A stretch of 8,307 bases of DNA from Candidatus Falkowiibacteriota bacterium (GTDB taxonomy: Archaea > Iainarchaeota > Iainarchaeia > Iainarchaeales > GCA-2688035). Location: the NCBI GenBank assembly GCA_017610485.1, contig JAFCBY010000047.1, forward strand, positions 1 to 8,307, given 5' to 3'. Both the position numbers and the translations under genes were made by a program. The notes under the pieces were generated by a model. The model was given only the letters and a program-made list of their open reading frames with translations. It did no database searches and was not told the origin of the DNA. This document shows, in pieces, positions 1-5,073 of this stretch. How positions within the stretch are numbered: position 1 is the stretch's first letter; each line of letters starts with the position of its first letter.

Positions 1-172
1 CAAAGGTAACCGGGACCTGGCTGAAGCCAGTCTTCTCCTCCAGCGCCCTTTCCCCGGCTTTGTCCTCTGAGATGTCAACTTCATCAAATTGTACCTTGTT
101 CTTCTTCAAAAAAATCTTGACCAGATGGCAATAAGTGCACGTTGGGGATGTGTAGAGGATAACTTTTTGCAT
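1..172 (-). CDS. Glutaredoxin-like thiol-disulfide oxidoreductase, 3' truncated by window edge
   Basis: The first 57 residues are visible and the gene continues past the left edge. The N-terminus reads as a beta strand (QKVILYTS) followed by a CTYC redox motif at residues 12-15, a helix, a second strand (VQFDEVDIS, about 27-35), and then SQVPVTF, where Pro54 matches the cis-proline of the thioredoxin fold. This is the pattern of small NrdH/YruB-type glutaredoxins, usually about 75-85 residues, which reduce disulfides in the cytoplasm. The start is the ATG at 172, with an AAGGTG ribosome-binding site 7 bases upstream. It is one of three thioredoxin-fold proteins in the window. Its reductant is not shown; the thioredoxin/FTR genes further right are one possibility (inference). 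The C-terminal 20-30 residues are outside the window. Confidence 0.85.
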   Translation of the reverse strand, partial: MQKVILYTSPTCTYCHLVKIFLKKNKVQFDEVDISEDKAGERALEEKTGFSQVPVTF

Positions 173-202
173 TGCAACACCTTACTAATCCAACTGGTAA
201 AA

Positions 203-214
203 GGTTAAAAAAGT
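203..214 (-). promoter_or_regulatory. Weak TATA-like element for the glutaredoxin gene
   Basis: Read on the minus strand, this is CTTTTTTAACC, lying about 35-40 bases upstream of the glutaredoxin ATG. A start site 25 bases downstream would leave a leader of about a dozen bases that includes the AAGGTG ribosome-binding site. The match to the archaeal TATA consensus is only moderate. Confidence 0.3.
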
Positions 215-245
215 AGGCATTTCTTTTGGAAAAAGATGGGTTAAA

Positions 246-275
246 GCCAGCAAGCAGGAAAACCTGCCTGCTGGC
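246..275. repeat. 13-bp inverted repeat (hairpin) just past the tRNA 3' end
   Basis: Arms at 246-258 and 263-275 pair over 13 positions with one A-C mismatch around an AAAA loop; the outer six pairs are GCCAGC/GCTGGC. The stem starts 5 bases beyond the discriminator base of the tRNA. On the minus strand it is followed by TTTAACCC, not a long T-run, so it is only a weak intrinsic-terminator candidate. It could mark the end of the tRNA transcript, aid 3' processing, or be a dispersed repeat. Confidence 0.6.
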
Positions 276-280
276 AAGGA

Positions 281-390
281 CGCCCTAGGCGGGATATTCG
301 CCCGAACAAGGATTAACAATCCCTGAACAGGAGTCGAACCCGCCTCTCAGCCTCGACAGGGCTGCATCCTAACCGATAGACTACTAGGGC
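281..390 (-). tRNA. tRNA-Asp (GUC anticodon) with T-loop intron
   Basis: After removal of a 38-nt intron (295-332) the two exons (390-333 and 294-281) give a 72-nt tRNA with every arm paired. The acceptor GCCCTAG/CTAGGGC is a perfect 7 bp. The D stem GTCT/GGAT has wobbles and an ATCGGTTA loop. The anticodon arm is CAGCC-CTGTCGA-GGCTG with anticodon GTC. The variable loop is four bases, and the T arm is GCGGG-TTCGACT-CCCGC. The discriminator is G, as expected for aspartate. CCA is not encoded (TCC follows), so it must be added after transcription. Unspliced, the acceptor stem and T arm are only poorly formed, so splicing is needed to obtain the proper fold. The interruption lies between positions 59 and 60, not the canonical 37/38. 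Confidence 0.93.
295..332 (-). other. 38-nt BHB-type archaeal tRNA intron at position 59/60
   Basis: The junctions form a strict bulge-helix-bulge motif. The outer exon helix is GCGGG/CCCGC (339-343 with 289-293). The central helix is exactly 4 bp, TTCG/CGAA (335-338 with 297-300). The 3-nt bulges are ACT (334-332) and TAT (296-294). The inner intron helix is CCTG/CGGG (328-331 with 301-304, one G-U). Cleavage between the second and third base of each bulge, the usual rule for the archaeal tRNA splicing endonuclease, joins ...TTCGAC to TCCCGC... and restores a normal T arm. The intron interior has a further 7-bp hairpin, AGGGATT/AATCCTT with a GTT loop (308-324). It is too short to encode a protein. 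Confidence 0.9.
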
Positions 391-398
391 TTATTTTG

Positions 399-420
399 AA
401 ACTTTTCCTAAGAAAAGTTT
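399..420. repeat. 9-bp perfect inverted repeat between tRNA-Asp and the SWIB-like gene
   Basis: AAACTTTTC (399-407) pairs perfectly with GAAAAGTTT (412-420) around a CTAA loop. On the plus strand it runs into seven consecutive T (418-424), giving an intrinsic-terminator shape, but no plus-strand gene lies upstream in the window. It sits 9 bases upstream of the tRNA 5' end, inside the expected promoter region, so an operator role is possible. The rest of 391-550 shows no convincing gene. Confidence 0.5.
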
Positions 421-428
421 TTTTAGAA
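417..428 (-). promoter_or_regulatory. Possible TATA element for tRNA-Asp
   Basis: The minus strand reads TTCTAAAAAAAC here, about 30-35 bases upstream of the first tRNA base. A start site about 25 bases downstream would fall within a few bases of the mature 5' end, as is usual for archaeal tRNAs. The element overlaps one arm of the inverted repeat at 399-420. The assignment rests on position and A/T content only. Confidence 0.3.
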
Positions 429-525
429 TTGTCTAAGATAATTGGCTACAGTTGTTTTTTTAAAGGAAATTATTCCCCCGCTAATAGCCTTTTTCAGGGG
501 TGGTATTCCTGCTGCGCTTTTTTTT

Positions 526-568
526 AAAAAAGGATATGGGGAATTGCCGTTTACTTTCCGGCAATTCC
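526..568 (-). terminator. Hairpin and T-run ending the thioredoxin/CcdA/methyltransferase/SWIB unit
   Basis: A perfect 10-bp stem, GGAATTGCCG/CGGCAATTCC (559-568 with 540-549), with a 9-nt loop overlaps the last codons and the stop of the SWIB-like gene. On the minus strand six T follow at 531-526, about eight bases past the stem. The shape resembles an intrinsic terminator; archaeal termination often relies on the T-run alone. Confidence 0.6.
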
Positions 569-706
569 TTTCTTCTTTACGTAAGCCCAAATCTTTTTGG
601 TCATTTCGCTTGGCGCAATCTTTCCGCTTCCGAAAATCTTTTCAGCCGTGTCATCACAGCCTTTGAAGCAAATAGTGTATCCGCCAAATGGTTTCTTCGC
701 TGCCAT
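551..706 (-). CDS. 51-aa SWIB/MDM2-like small protein
   Basis: The second half of this short, basic protein (about residues 32-51, PSEMTKKIWAYVKKKGI) matches the end of the SWIB/MDM2 fold, where a Ser/Arg-x-x-Met/Val-x-K-x-x-W-x-Y-[IV]-K-K pattern leads into the last helix. SWIB domains occur in chromatin-remodelling subunits and in small stand-alone bacterial and archaeal proteins, usually 75-90 residues, so this one would be a shortened form. Two cysteines (C13, C17) lie in the N-terminal part. The ATG at 706 is chosen because GGAGGT stands 10 bases before it; an upstream in-frame TTG at 742 lacks such a signal. It lies 45 bases after the methyltransferase stop and is last before a terminator hairpin. 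A chromatin or DNA role is inference from the fold resemblance only. Confidence 0.6.
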   Translation of the reverse strand: MAAKKPFGGYTICFKGCDDTAEKIFGSGKIAPSEMTKKIWAYVKKKGIAGK

Positions 707-751
707 AATTTTTTCAACCTCCAATTGATTAAATCTCTGCAAATAATAAGT

Positions 752-1867
752 CTAAGGTGCTTTTAATTCTTCCCCTTTTGGCTTTTCCAGGACTAAAACT
801 GATTCCCTCACGGCCCCAACCTTTGTTGTCCTGTTTCTCATGCACAAAACGGTTCTTGCAACAATCTTGTCAAGTTTTTTGAAGCCAACCTTTTTTGCTT
901 CCTCAATCAGGATATCGTCGCTTTCCACCGTTTCATAGGGAAAGCAGCCCCCTCCCACAACAATGATTGCCTTTCCTCCAGGCCTAAGGTAGTGGAACAT
1001 GTTTTCCAAAACATTGTTCAGGTCCTCAAAGTAGGCCTTTGCAACCAGCGGCATCTTTGTGCCCACGTCCCTTGGCGTTGCCTTGTCCTGAATGTGCGCC
1101 CTAAGCCTTGTTTCCTGCTCCCTGAAGAACAGCCCAAGCTCCAGCTTGTAAACAGACGTGTATTCAATCTTGTTTAGGTAGGGCGGGCTTGTTATTACGC
1201 AGCCAACACTGTTCTCTTCCAGCCTTGTCTTTCTTGCGTCTGCCTCAAACACCTTTGGTTCAGGCCCCTTTTGGGAAGCGTGCTTCAAATCAATGAGCAT
1301 TTTCTTCACCTTTCCCAAAAAGAGCTTCTTCACAGGCATTGCAGGCTTTTTCTGCTTTCTCAAAGAGCCTCCGACCTTTACAACGTTTGCAACCCTCGAA
1401 GTGGTGTCAATTAGGGCAAGCAGGAAGAAGTTTCTGCTCCTCTCATCCCGCATCTCTTTTATTCTCTTATAATAATAGTATATATCGTCCAGCTGCTTTT
1501 CCCTGAACAAACGCCTAATCTTCTTGTTTGGAAATTTCCCAACCTGCGTTGGTTTTAACTCTCTGAATTCCGACAAGGCCTTTTCCAATTCGCCAATCTT
1601 GTAGTCTCTTGTTTTGGCTCCTGCAACAAGCGCTGCCAGGGGGCTAACGTCAAAGCCAACGCTTTCCAGGCCAAGTTGCTTGCATGCAAGCAGGGTTGTT
1701 CCAACGCCGCAGAACGGGTCCAATATCGGTCCCTCTAATTCAAATTCCTTGACAGCCCACTCCACAAACTTTTTGGAGTAGCCTTCCTTGTAGTAGAACC
1801 AGTTGTGAATTGGCTCGGCTTTGTTTGGCACAAATGTAACCAGCTCGGCCAAATTCTCTGGAATCAT
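752..1867 (-). CDS. Orphan DNA methyltransferase, N4-cytosine/N6-adenine SPPY type
   Basis: The 371-residue protein has the SAM-binding motif I at residues 50-58 (DPFCGVGTT), an acidic strand end at GFDVSP (71-76), and the catalytic motif IV TSPPY at 226-230. LRPGG (295-299) and a C-terminal strand (ESVLVLEKP, 355-363) complete the Rossmann-type fold. Motif I precedes motif IV, separated by a basic helical stretch (about 110-190) that may hold the target-recognition part. SPPY indicates methylation of an exocyclic amine in DNA. No restriction endonuclease is adjacent, so it looks like a solitary methylase. A Trm11-like RNA methylase with the same fold is the main alternative; those usually have DPPY and a THUMP domain, neither seen here. 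The start ATG is preceded only by a weak GTGA. The 39-base gap after ccdA shows no clear promoter, suggesting cotranscription. Confidence 0.85.
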   Translation of the reverse strand: MIPENLAELVTFVPNKAEPIHNWFYYKEGYSKKFVEWAVKEFELEGPILDPFCGVGTTLLACKQLGLESVGFDVSPLAALVAGAKTRDYKIGELEKALSEFRELKPTQVGKFPNKKIRRLFREKQLDDIYYYYKRIKEMRDERSRNFFLLALIDTTSRVANVVKVGGSLRKQKKPAMPVKKLFLGKVKKMLIDLKHASQKGPEPKVFEADARKTRLEENSVGCVITSPPYLNKIEYTSVYKLELGLFFREQETRLRAHIQDKATPRDVGTKMPLVAKAYFEDLNNVLENMFHYLRPGGKAIIVVGGGCFPYETVESDDILIEEAKKVGFKKLDKIVARTVLCMRNRTTKVGAVRESVLVLEKPKGEELKAP

Positions 1868-1906
1868 TTCACATAATTTAGCTGGAGAAAAGAAGAAAAA
1901 TGCCTC

Positions 1907-2716
1907 TTATTTCTTTTTGTGGCGCAGCAAAATTATTGCAAGCAGCAGCGGAATCTCGACAATGCCAATTGTGAAAAAGTTTATGTCCAGCGGCCCCAAT
2001 GCGAAGTGGAATGCGTTCTCTGCCTCCCATGCAAGGTAGAGGCCAATTGCAGCCATTATGGCGCCTGCTATCAGGTGCAACCACTTGATGTTCCGGTCCT
2101 TCCATTCGGTTACGTTTTCAACCATTGTCAGGCCGGCATAAATTCCTATTACAATTGCGACCATTGGCAGGACAAAGATTGCGTTGTACAAAAGCAGCCA
2201 TGGAACGGCTGCAACCACCCCGTATTTGGCCAGCATGGTGGCTGCCATCAGCAAGGGGCCAATTGTGCATGGTAGAAGGAAAAGCGTCACAAAGATTCCC
2301 AGGAAAAAGCCGCCTTTTGGCGTCTCTATCCCTGCCAAAATCTTTTGAACATGGGGCCTCCATTTCATTGGCATTTCCCTTAGCAGGCCGCCTGGCTGGT
2401 ACCAAAAAAAATCCTTGATGTTGAAAACGCCCAAGGCTATTGCAAGCAGGCTGAACAGGCCATAAATGATGAGTTCAGAACCCTCAAATATGTTCATGCC
2501 AAAGCCAAGCACGTGGACTATAAGCACTCCGTAGACAAGGTAAAGAATGTAAACAGCGGCGATGAAAAAGAACCCTGCAAAAAGGGCTTTTTTCTTTTCT
2601 TTTGGGTTGTGGGTCATGTAGGCAATAATCAAAAGCCCGAGAACTGCGATTGCACAGGGGTTAATGGCGTCAATTAGGGCAAGGGAAACGATTGCCGGAA
2701 TTGTCAAGCCGTTCAT
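1907..2716 (-). CDS. ccdA: CcdA/DsbD-family transmembrane thiol-disulfide electron carrier
   Basis: A 269-residue, strongly hydrophobic protein with six or seven membrane segments (about 8-34, 45-72, 80-100, 136-163, 168-197, 211-231, 245-265). The two family cysteines are present, each followed closely by small and hydrophobic residues: INPCAIAVL (C21) in the first segment and LLPCTIGPL (C150) in the fourth. In CcdA/DsbD these residues form the disulfide that passes electrons from a cytoplasmic thioredoxin to an external thioredoxin-like partner. The C-terminus ends in basic RHKKK, consistent with a cytoplasmic tail. Its start overlaps the stop of the upstream thioredoxin-like gene (ATGA), so the two are translationally coupled, and that gene is its obvious external partner. 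GGTGA lies about 7 bases before the ATG. No haem or cytochrome c genes are nearby, so a role in general extracytoplasmic disulfide reduction is more likely than cytochrome maturation. Confidence 0.88.
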   Translation of the reverse strand: MNGLTIPAIVSLALIDAINPCAIAVLGLLIIAYMTHNPKEKKKALFAGFFFIAAVYILYLVYGVLIVHVLGFGMNIFEGSELIIYGLFSLLAIALGVFNIKDFFWYQPGGLLREMPMKWRPHVQKILAGIETPKGGFFLGIFVTLFLLPCTIGPLLMAATMLAKYGVVAAVPWLLLYNAIFVLPMVAIVIGIYAGLTMVENVTEWKDRNIKWLHLIAGAIMAAIGLYLAWEAENAFHFALGPLDINFFTIGIVEIPLLLAIILLRHKKK

Positions 2717-3570
2717 TTGCTTTTCACCTTAATAAAAGCAACCAATGCGATTAGGCATACAATCACTAGCACTATTGAAATTGGAAGGGTATAATCTTCG
2801 TTTCCGTCTGTGCTGTTTTCCCATCCATTTCCGCCGTTTTCATTTCCGTTGCCCCCGTTCGGCTCCAATGGCTCAACATTTTCAGGCAGCGCGATTTTGT
2901 TCCTCAGCTTCAAGACCCAGCCATCCCCTATCTCAATTGCCTGTTCAAACGGGATTTCCCCACCGGAATAGGGTGCAGGCTCTGCCTTTATTTCCTTCAT
3001 TTCATACTGGGCGGTTGCAAGCGCCCCTGCCAAATCTTCTGCAAAAAGCAGTTGTTTTAGGAAATCGCTTTCAATTTCGGCTTCGCCTGTTCGCTTCAAA
3101 AGCCTGTTGCCTGACCAAATCTTTGGCTTTTCAGGCAGGCCGTTCAGGTTAAGCTCTTCAAATGAAACCTCGCCGTCTTTGAGGAGGCATTCCCCTTTGT
3201 CCCCTTCAAAGAATTCCTCTGCATACTGCAGGATCTGCTCGTTTGAGTAAAAGGCCGGAATGCCTGACCACTTCTCTTCAGCATTTTTTATCATTAAGGG
3301 AACAGCGCCTCCCGTAGCGTATGCCAGATTGTATTTTCCCATCAAAATCGCGTTTGGCTCATACCATCCACTGAAAACGTATTCTATTATTACAGCATCG
3401 TCCCTGGTTGGCACCCACTGGCCCAAAATCAGTGGATCGGTTTTCGCGCACACAGGGCAGCCAATTTTTGTGAAGTAAACCCCGCATACTTTTCCATTTT
3501 GTGCAAAAGAGGCCGGCAAAAGCAGGGCCACTGCTATCAGGAGAAAAAACAATGCTTTCTTTTGTTTCAT
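2713..3570 (-). CDS. Secreted, C-terminally membrane-anchored thioredoxin-like protein (CPVC)
   Basis: The 285-residue protein begins with a signal peptide (KQKK, then a hydrophobic run to about residue 20, cleavage likely near ASFA, 20-23). A thioredoxin-like segment follows: strand KVCGVYFTKIG, redox motif CPVC at 38-41, and GGAVPLM (87-93) where Pro91 fits the cis-proline. Residues 100-230 are a domain I cannot assign, with one further cysteine (C128). A low-complexity Gly/Asn/Glu linker (about 234-258) leads to one membrane helix (261-280) and a short basic tail (KVKSK). The catalytic part is therefore outside the cell, tethered to the membrane. It overlaps ccdA by ATGA, and CcdA is the likely electron donor (inference from family and context). 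Its clients are unknown. The start ATG lies 105 bases from the divergent regulator gene. Confidence 0.82.
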   Translation of the reverse strand: MKQKKALFFLLIAVALLLPASFAQNGKVCGVYFTKIGCPVCAKTDPLILGQWVPTRDDAVIIEYVFSGWYEPNAILMGKYNLAYATGGAVPLMIKNAEEKWSGIPAFYSNEQILQYAEEFFEGDKGECLLKDGEVSFEELNLNGLPEKPKIWSGNRLLKRTGEAEIESDFLKQLLFAEDLAGALATAQYEMKEIKAEPAPYSGGEIPFEQAIEIGDGWVLKLRNKIALPENVEPLEPNGGNGNENGGNGWENSTDGNEDYTLPISIVLVIVCLIALVAFIKVKSK

Positions 3571-3600
3571 ATCATCGCCTTTTTTTTTGCGAACCTTTTT

Positions 3601-3611
3601 AAGATAAAATA
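3601..3611 (-). promoter_or_regulatory. Weak TATA candidate for the thioredoxin-like/ccdA unit
   Basis: The minus strand reads TATTTTATCTT at this position, 31-41 bases upstream of the ATG at 3570. A start about 25 bases downstream would leave a short leader containing AAAAGGCGAT just before the start codon. The palindrome at 3622-3633 lies about 10 bp upstream of it. Confidence 0.35.
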
Positions 3612-3621
3612 TCCACTATTA

Positions 3622-3665
3622 TTTCAATTGAAACAATATATATACTTTTGTTTCAAAAAATGAAA
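3622..3665. promoter_or_regulatory. Candidate operator cluster: repeated TTTCA/TGAAA half-sites
   Basis: Two inverted repeats with the same half-site flank a TATA box. TTTCAATTGAAA (3622-3633) is a perfect 12-bp palindrome. TTTCAAAAAATGAAA (3651-3665) has the same half-sites spaced by five A. The inner halves also form TTGAAACA...TGTTTCAA (3628-3635 with 3649-3656). The cluster lies between the divergent thioredoxin-like gene and the winged-helix regulator, in a position to control the regulator promoter and possibly both directions. Binding by the regulator itself is inference. Confidence 0.55.
3635..3645 (+). promoter_or_regulatory. TATA box for the membrane-anchored regulator
   Basis: AATATATATAC is a strong archaeal TATA match centred about 36 bases before the ATG at 3676, preceded by purine-rich GAAAC where a BRE is expected. 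Transcription about 25 bases downstream would give a leader of about 10 bases. The box sits between two TTTCA/TGAAA inverted repeats. Confidence 0.6.
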
Positions 3666-3675
3666 TCGTGGTATT

Positions 3676-4161
3676 ATGAGGGAAATTGCTTTCAGGGATA
3701 TAGTTTTTGTAATTTTCTTTGTAACAGGCTTTGTTTTTCTAATCAGTATTGCAGTGTTTTACAGTTACTCGCTTCTGCAGAGTGGAGATTACTGCACCTG
3801 CTCAGAGACAATTCCTCTTGTAATGATAATGGTTGCGTCTCTTGGCCTTTTTGTCGGCTCTTTTGCTTATTATTATTTAATGGATCGCATTGTTGGAAAA
3901 TACAAGAAAAAAACTGGCTTGAAGAAAGCGCTTGCCCCGTTCCTCGGGCTTTTGGAGGCAAAGGAGGGAGCTTTGGTCAGGAAGCTGATGGAATCCGATG
4001 AAATGAGCCAGGCTGAACTTGGCAGGGTCGTGGGATTAGGCCGGGTTCAGGTGACTCGCATTCTTCAGAGGCTTGAGGAAAAAAACTTTGTTGAAAGAAC
4101 AAAAAAGGGAAAGGTAAATATTGTAGCGCTGAATAAGGAGGTCCGCCAGTTGTTGAAATAA
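3676..4161 (+). CDS. Membrane-anchored winged-helix transcription regulator with external CxC
   Basis: The 161-residue protein has two membrane segments (about 9-32 and 46-69) joined by a short loop with Cys40-Thr-Cys42. The segment after TM2 (KYKKKTGLKK) is strongly basic, placing both ends in the cytoplasm and the CTC loop outside. Residues 95-160 form a winged helix: an initial helix (EGALVRKLMES), a helix-turn-helix (about 111-134, SQAELGRVVGLGRVQVTRIL), and a basic wing (ERTKKGKVNIVAL). The layout resembles archaeal membrane-bound MarR/IclR-like regulators. It is the only plus-strand gene and faces away from the thioredoxin-like/ccdA unit across a cluster of TTTCA/TGAAA repeats. An external cysteine pair beside an external thioredoxin suggests redox sensing, which is inference. 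No strong Shine-Dalgarno is seen; the short leader from the TATA box supports this start. Confidence 0.8.
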   Translation: MREIAFRDIVFVIFFVTGFVFLISIAVFYSYSLLQSGDYCTCSETIPLVMIMVASLGLFVGSFAYYYLMDRIVGKYKKKTGLKKALAPFLGLLEAKEGALVRKLMESDEMSQAELGRVVGLGRVQVTRILQRLEEKNFVERTKKGKVNIVALNKEVRQLLK

Positions 4162-4164
4162 GGC

Positions 4165-4171
4165 TTTTTTT
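4165..4171 (+). terminator. T-run after the regulator gene
   Basis: Seven consecutive T begin four bases after the TAA of the regulator. A T-run is the usual archaeal termination signal. It reaches the stop codon of the convergent MinD-type gene, leaving only nine bases between the two genes. There is no clear stem. Confidence 0.4.
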
Positions 4172-5073
4172 CACGGCTTTTGATTTCCCTGCAAACTTGA
4201 AAGTATTCCTGCCCTGATTTCCTCAAAGAACTTTCTTGTTTCGGGTCTGAATTCAATCACCGGCGTTAAATTCACCAGTGCATCAACAAATGCCTTGTTG
4301 TACGGGGTTTTTGCAAGAATGGGAATGCCATTTTCTTTTGCAAACATTTCAATTTTCTTTGTTAACTTTGGGTTGAGATCGTGCTTGTTTATTACAATGC
4401 CGCATTTTATTCCAAAGTGGCTTGTCATCTGTAGCGCCCTGTTCAAATCGGAGAGTCCTGAAGGAGTTGGCTCTGTTATCCCTACAACAAAGTCGCTTCC
4501 AACCACTGAAGCGATGACAGGGCAGCCTATCCCTGCTGCGGCGTCAATCACCATAAAGTCTGCCTTGCCGGCTTTTTCCGCCGCGAGCTTCTTTACCTCG
4601 GCCACAACTTTGCCCGAACCCGTTTCGCCCATCTCCAGCTGGCCTGAAACAATTTCAAACCCGTACTTTGTCATCCCAACCCCAATTTTTGCATTTTGCA
4701 CTTCCACAAGGCTTATTGCGCCTTCAGGGCAGGCAATAGTACAGGTGCCGCATCCCTCGCATGAAAGCCCGTCGAACACAGGCTGATTTTTTTCTCCATC
4801 CCATTTAATTGCCTTGAAATAGCAGCTTTCAACACATTTCCTGCAGCCACTGCACTTTTCTTCATCCAGCTTTGCCTTTTCGTTTGTTGAAATCTTTTTC
4901 CATTCAGTGAAATCTTTTTCTCTCAATCCAAGCACAAGCCCCAGGTTTGAGGCGTCAACATCGCAGTCAGCGCAAACAACCCTGTGTTTTTCTGCCAAAA
5001 GGACTGCAAGTGAGGCAGCAATGCTGCTTTTGCCAACCCCGCCCTTTCCGCTCAGAACAGCAATGGTTTTCAT
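4171..5073 (-). CDS. MinD-family P-loop ATPase with inserted 2[4Fe-4S] ferredoxin domain (copy 2)
   Basis: The 300-residue protein starts with the deviant Walker A motif GKGGVGKSS (9-17) typical of the MinD/Mrp/NifH group, followed by the DCDVDASN strand end (36-43). A ferredoxin domain is inserted at about 70-120, with cysteines 74, 77, 80, 84 and 105, 108, 111, 115, enough for two [4Fe-4S] clusters. The second half resumes the ATPase fold with VIDAAAGIGCPV (175-186, including Cys184) and TEPTPSG (200-206). This matches the family described as MinD-superfamily ATPases containing an inserted ferredoxin domain, which often occur as adjacent pairs; their client is not settled, and Fe-S or metallocofactor assembly is often suggested. 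It overlaps the stop of its upstream paralogue by ATGA and probably acts with it as a heterodimer (inference). It converges on the regulator gene. Confidence 0.88.
   Translation of the reverse strand: MKTIAVLSGKGGVGKSSIAASLAVLLAEKHRVVCADCDVDASNLGLVLGLREKDFTEWKKISTNEKAKLDEEKCSGCRKCVESCYFKAIKWDGEKNQPVFDGLSCEGCGTCTIACPEGAISLVEVQNAKIGVGMTKYGFEIVSGQLEMGETGSGKVVAEVKKLAAEKAGKADFMVIDAAAGIGCPVIASVVGSDFVVGITEPTPSGLSDLNRALQMTSHFGIKCGIVINKHDLNPKLTKKIEMFAKENGIPILAKTPYNKAFVDALVNLTPVIEFRPETRKFFEEIRAGILSSLQGNQKP

Noticed and set aside
318..390. Intronless 72-nt tRNA-Asp ending around 318-319
   Set aside because: Using TCAGGGA as the acceptor 3' side leaves two mismatches in the acceptor and a weak T stem. 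The intron reading gives perfect pairing in both and a BHB motif.
442..766. Two plus-strand open frames crossing the SWIB-like gene and its terminator
   Set aside because: They overlap a better supported minus-strand gene and a terminator hairpin, and the translations are low-complexity Phe/Leu/Ser-rich.
1919..2275. Cysteine-rich plus-strand open frame resembling a metal-binding peptide
   Set aside because: It is antisense to the CcdA gene; the cysteines come from reverse-complemented GCA/ACA-type codons of membrane segments, and no promoter or ribosome-binding site is seen.
4295..4786. 163-codon open frame on the plus strand
   Set aside because: It lies entirely inside the MinD-type ATPase on the opposite strand, whose motifs are clear. 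The translation has no recognisable domain and no ribosome-binding site.
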